In this document: positions 21,748-23,444 of the stretch, piece after piece
Numbering within the stretch: position 1 is the first letter of the stretch
How the letters are laid out: each line of letters opens with the position of its first letter
DNA from: an uncultured Clostridia bacterium
GTDB lineage: Bacteria; Bacillota; Clostridia; Christensenellales; Aristaeellaceae
NCBI GenBank assembly: GCA_944363005.1
Contig: CALVTV010000066.1
Location: 1-23,444 of the forward strand
Direction of reading: 5' to 3'
Length of the DNA: 23,444 nucleotides
Made by a program: the position numbers and the translations under genes
Notes under the pieces: model-generated
The model's database searches: none
Told to the model about the DNA's origin: nothing
What the model saw: the letters and a program-made list of their open reading frames with translations, nothing else

Positions 21748-23277
21748 ATGTCTAAGAAACCCGTTCTGCTTTGTATCATGGACGGCTTCGGCTGGGTGCC
21801 GGAGCAGGCGCAGGGCAATGCCATCTGCGCGGCAAACAAACCGCGCCTGGACGCGCTGTTCCGTGAATATCCCTATACGACCATCAACGCTTCGGGCATG
21901 GCCGTCGGTCTGCCGGAAGGCCAGATGGGCAACAGCGAGGTCGGCCATACCAACATCGGCGCGGGCCGCATCGTCTACCAGCAGCTGACGCTGATTACCA
22001 AGTCCATCCTCGACGGTACCATGCGCCATAACGACGTGCTCGTGCGCAACATGAAGGCCGCCATCGACGCGGGCCGCGCGATCCACTTCATGGGCCTTCA
22101 GGGCACGGGCGGCGTGCACAGCCACATCGAGCACCTGTTCGGCCTGCTGGATCTGGCCAAGGAGCTGGGCGCGCGCGACGTCTACATCCATGCCATCATG
22201 GATGGCCGCGACACCGACCCGCATTCCGGCAAGGGCTTCCTGCGCGACGTGCAAAACAAGCTCGATGCGCTGGGCATTGGCAAGATCGCGACGGTCACCG
22301 GCCGCTACTACGCCATGGACCGCGATTCCAACTGGGACCGCATTGAAAAAGCGTATGCCGCGTTTGTTTACGGCGAGGGCGAGCACGCCGAAAACTGGGA
22401 AGCCTGTATCGACCGCAGCTATGCGCAGGGCGTGACGGACGAGTTCATCGTGCCGTGCGTCACCTGCGAGGGCGGCCGCATCGCGCAGGGCGACACCATC
22501 GTCTTCCTCAACTTCCGTCCGGACCGCGCGCGCCAGATCACCCGCGTGTTTGTGGACGACGCGTTCACGGGCTTTGAGCGCCGCTATGGCCGCTTCCCGG
22601 TGCAGTATGTCTGCATGGCGGAATATGACGCGACGATGCCCAACGTCGAGGTCGCCTATCCGCCGGTGGAGCTGACGAACGTGCTGGGCGAGTACCTGGC
22701 GAAAAACGGCAAGACCCAGCTGCGCATTGCGGAGACGGAGAAGTACGCGCACGTCACGTTCTTCTTTAACGGCGGCGTCGAGGCGCCCTATGAGGGCGAG
22801 GACCGCAAGGTGATTCCCAGCCCGAAGGTCGCCACCTATGACCTCAAGCCGGAGATGAGCGCCTACGAGGTCGCGCACGAGTGCGCCGCGCGCATCCGCT
22901 CCGGGAAATACGACGTGGTCATTTTGAACTTTGCCAACTGCGATATGGTCGGGCATACCGGCGTGTTTGACGCGGCGGTCAAGGCCGTGGAAGCGGTCGA
23001 TGCCTGCGTGGGCGAGGTCTGGGACGCGGTGCGCGAGATGGGCGGCTGCATGTTCCTGACGGCCGACCACGGCAATGCCGACAAGATGCGCAACGAGGAC
23101 GGTTCGCCGTTCACCGCGCATACGACCAATCCCGTGCCGTTCCTGTGCGCGGGCGTGGGCGATGTGAAGCTGCGCGAGGGCGGCTGTCTGGCGGATATTG
23201 CGCCGACGATGCTGCCGTATATCGGCCTGCCGGTGCCCCCGGAGATGACCGGAAAGAGCATCATCATCGAAGGATGA
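21748..23277 (+). CDS. gpmI: Cofactor-independent phosphoglycerate mutase
   Basis: The 509-residue product is the manganese-dependent, 2,3-bisphosphoglycerate-independent phosphoglycerate mutase (3-PG to 2-PG). The N-terminal metal site CIMDGFG, the catalytic serine in GQMGNSEVGHTNIGAGR, the HSHIEHL block, MDGRDTDP, GRYYAMDRD, NFRPDRARQ and the second metal site NFANCDMVGHTG and TADHGNADKM are all present. The ATG at 21748 has AAGGAG (21737-21742) five bases upstream. It is the last gene of the glycolytic block in the window. Enolase, which often follows, is not present; a terminator follows immediately. Confidence 0.98.
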   Translation: MSKKPVLLCIMDGFGWVPEQAQGNAICAANKPRLDALFREYPYTTINASGMAVGLPEGQMGNSEVGHTNIGAGRIVYQQLTLITKSILDGTMRHNDVLVRNMKAAIDAGRAIHFMGLQGTGGVHSHIEHLFGLLDLAKELGARDVYIHAIMDGRDTDPHSGKGFLRDVQNKLDALGIGKIATVTGRYYAMDRDSNWDRIEKAYAAFVYGEGEHAENWEACIDRSYAQGVTDEFIVPCVTCEGGRIAQGDTIVFLNFRPDRARQITRVFVDDAFTGFERRYGRFPVQYVCMAEYDATMPNVEVAYPPVELTNVLGEYLAKNGKTQLRIAETEKYAHVTFFFNGGVEAPYEGEDRKVIPSPKVATYDLKPEMSAYEVAHECAARIRSGKYDVVILNFANCDMVGHTGVFDAAVKAVEAVDACVGEVWDAVREMGGCMFLTADHGNADKMRNEDGSPFTAHTTNPVPFLCAGVGDVKLREGGCLADIAPTMLPYIGLPVPPEMTGKSIIIEG

Positions 23278-23283
23278 ATTCAG

Positions 23284-23313
23284 GCGGACGGTCTTCGGAT
23301 CGCCCGCTTTTTT
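23284..23313 (+). terminator. gpmI terminator with UUCG tetraloop
   Basis: GCGG (23284-23287) pairs with CCGC (23304-23307). After one mismatch, CGGTC (23289-23293) pairs with GATCG (23298-23302) with one G-T pair, closing a C(TTCG)G loop, a very stable RNA tetraloop. Six T follow (23308-23313). Confidence 0.93.
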
Positions 23314-23395
23314 GTGCACAAAATGGATTCATACTATTCTCAGATAAAAACGAGCTATAAGCGCGAGGCGAAGAAGGGGTCTGGGGACTGAACCG

Positions 23396-23441
23396 GGGAA
23401 CTCGCATAGTCGCGCCACAAGTGTCACTCCTTGCGATTCCC
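23396..23441. repeat. Imperfect inverted repeat at the window edge
   Basis: GGGAA-TCGCA (23396-23406, one bulged C at 23401) pairs with TGCGATTCCC (23432-23441), giving ten base pairs around a 25-base loop that itself holds AGTG-T-CACT. No gene can be called in 23314-23444. The structure may be part of a longer element cut by the window end. Confidence 0.45.
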
Positions 23442-23444
23442 GAC

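Overview
The window looks like the chromosome of a GC-rich, Gram-positive Clostridia-type bacterium (Firmicutes/Bacillota). Three things point there. The gene neighbourhoods are typical of that group (tmcAL next to pta-ackA-yceD-rpmF, and cggR-pgk-tpiA-gpmI). Ribosome binding sites are strong AGGAGG types, and the promoters are classical TTGACA/TATAAT types. I see no phage, insertion sequence, CRISPR array, rRNA or tRNA. I cannot name a species from the sequence alone.

Layout. Positions 1-176 hold the tail of a GGDEF (diguanylate cyclase) gene, which meets a convergent glycogen/maltodextrin phosphorylase gene (glgP, minus strand) at a shared bidirectional terminator. murA (minus strand) follows behind its own terminator. 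A promoter-rich gap at 4414-4683 separates murA from a divergent five-gene cluster (4684-11010). That cluster encodes a membrane-anchored FHA-like protein, a SEDS (RodA/FtsW) glycosyltransferase, a class B penicillin-binding protein, an exported solute-binding-like protein and a GT-C-type membrane protein. A bidirectional terminator then separates it from a minus-strand pair, tmcAL and an unrecognised membrane protein.

From 13060 the window turns to central metabolism and translation. pta-ackA (acetate and ATP formation) is followed by yceD-rpmF, which has its own perfect-consensus promoter, and then an MFS transporter. A convergent nicotinamidase-like gene follows. The last block is cggR-pgk-tpiA-gpmI (lower glycolysis under a SorC-family regulator), without gapA or eno in the window. 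It ends in a UUCG-loop terminator. The final 130 bases hold no gene but contain an imperfect inverted repeat at the window edge.

How the genes fit together. Sugar phosphorolysis (glgP), glycolysis (pgk, tpiA, gpmI) and acetate production (pta, ackA) suit a fermenting anaerobe. murA and the SEDS/PBP cluster are divergently transcribed cell-wall genes sharing one regulatory gap. The most interesting region is the leader of the SEDS/PBP cluster. It has a 12-bp stem that would bury the ribosome binding site, plus a nine-codon leader frame whose stop overlaps the GTG start. The cluster also has unusual contents: an FHA domain with altered phosphothreonine-binding positions, a SEDS protein with a long basic N-terminus, and a solute-binding protein with neither lipobox nor permease.
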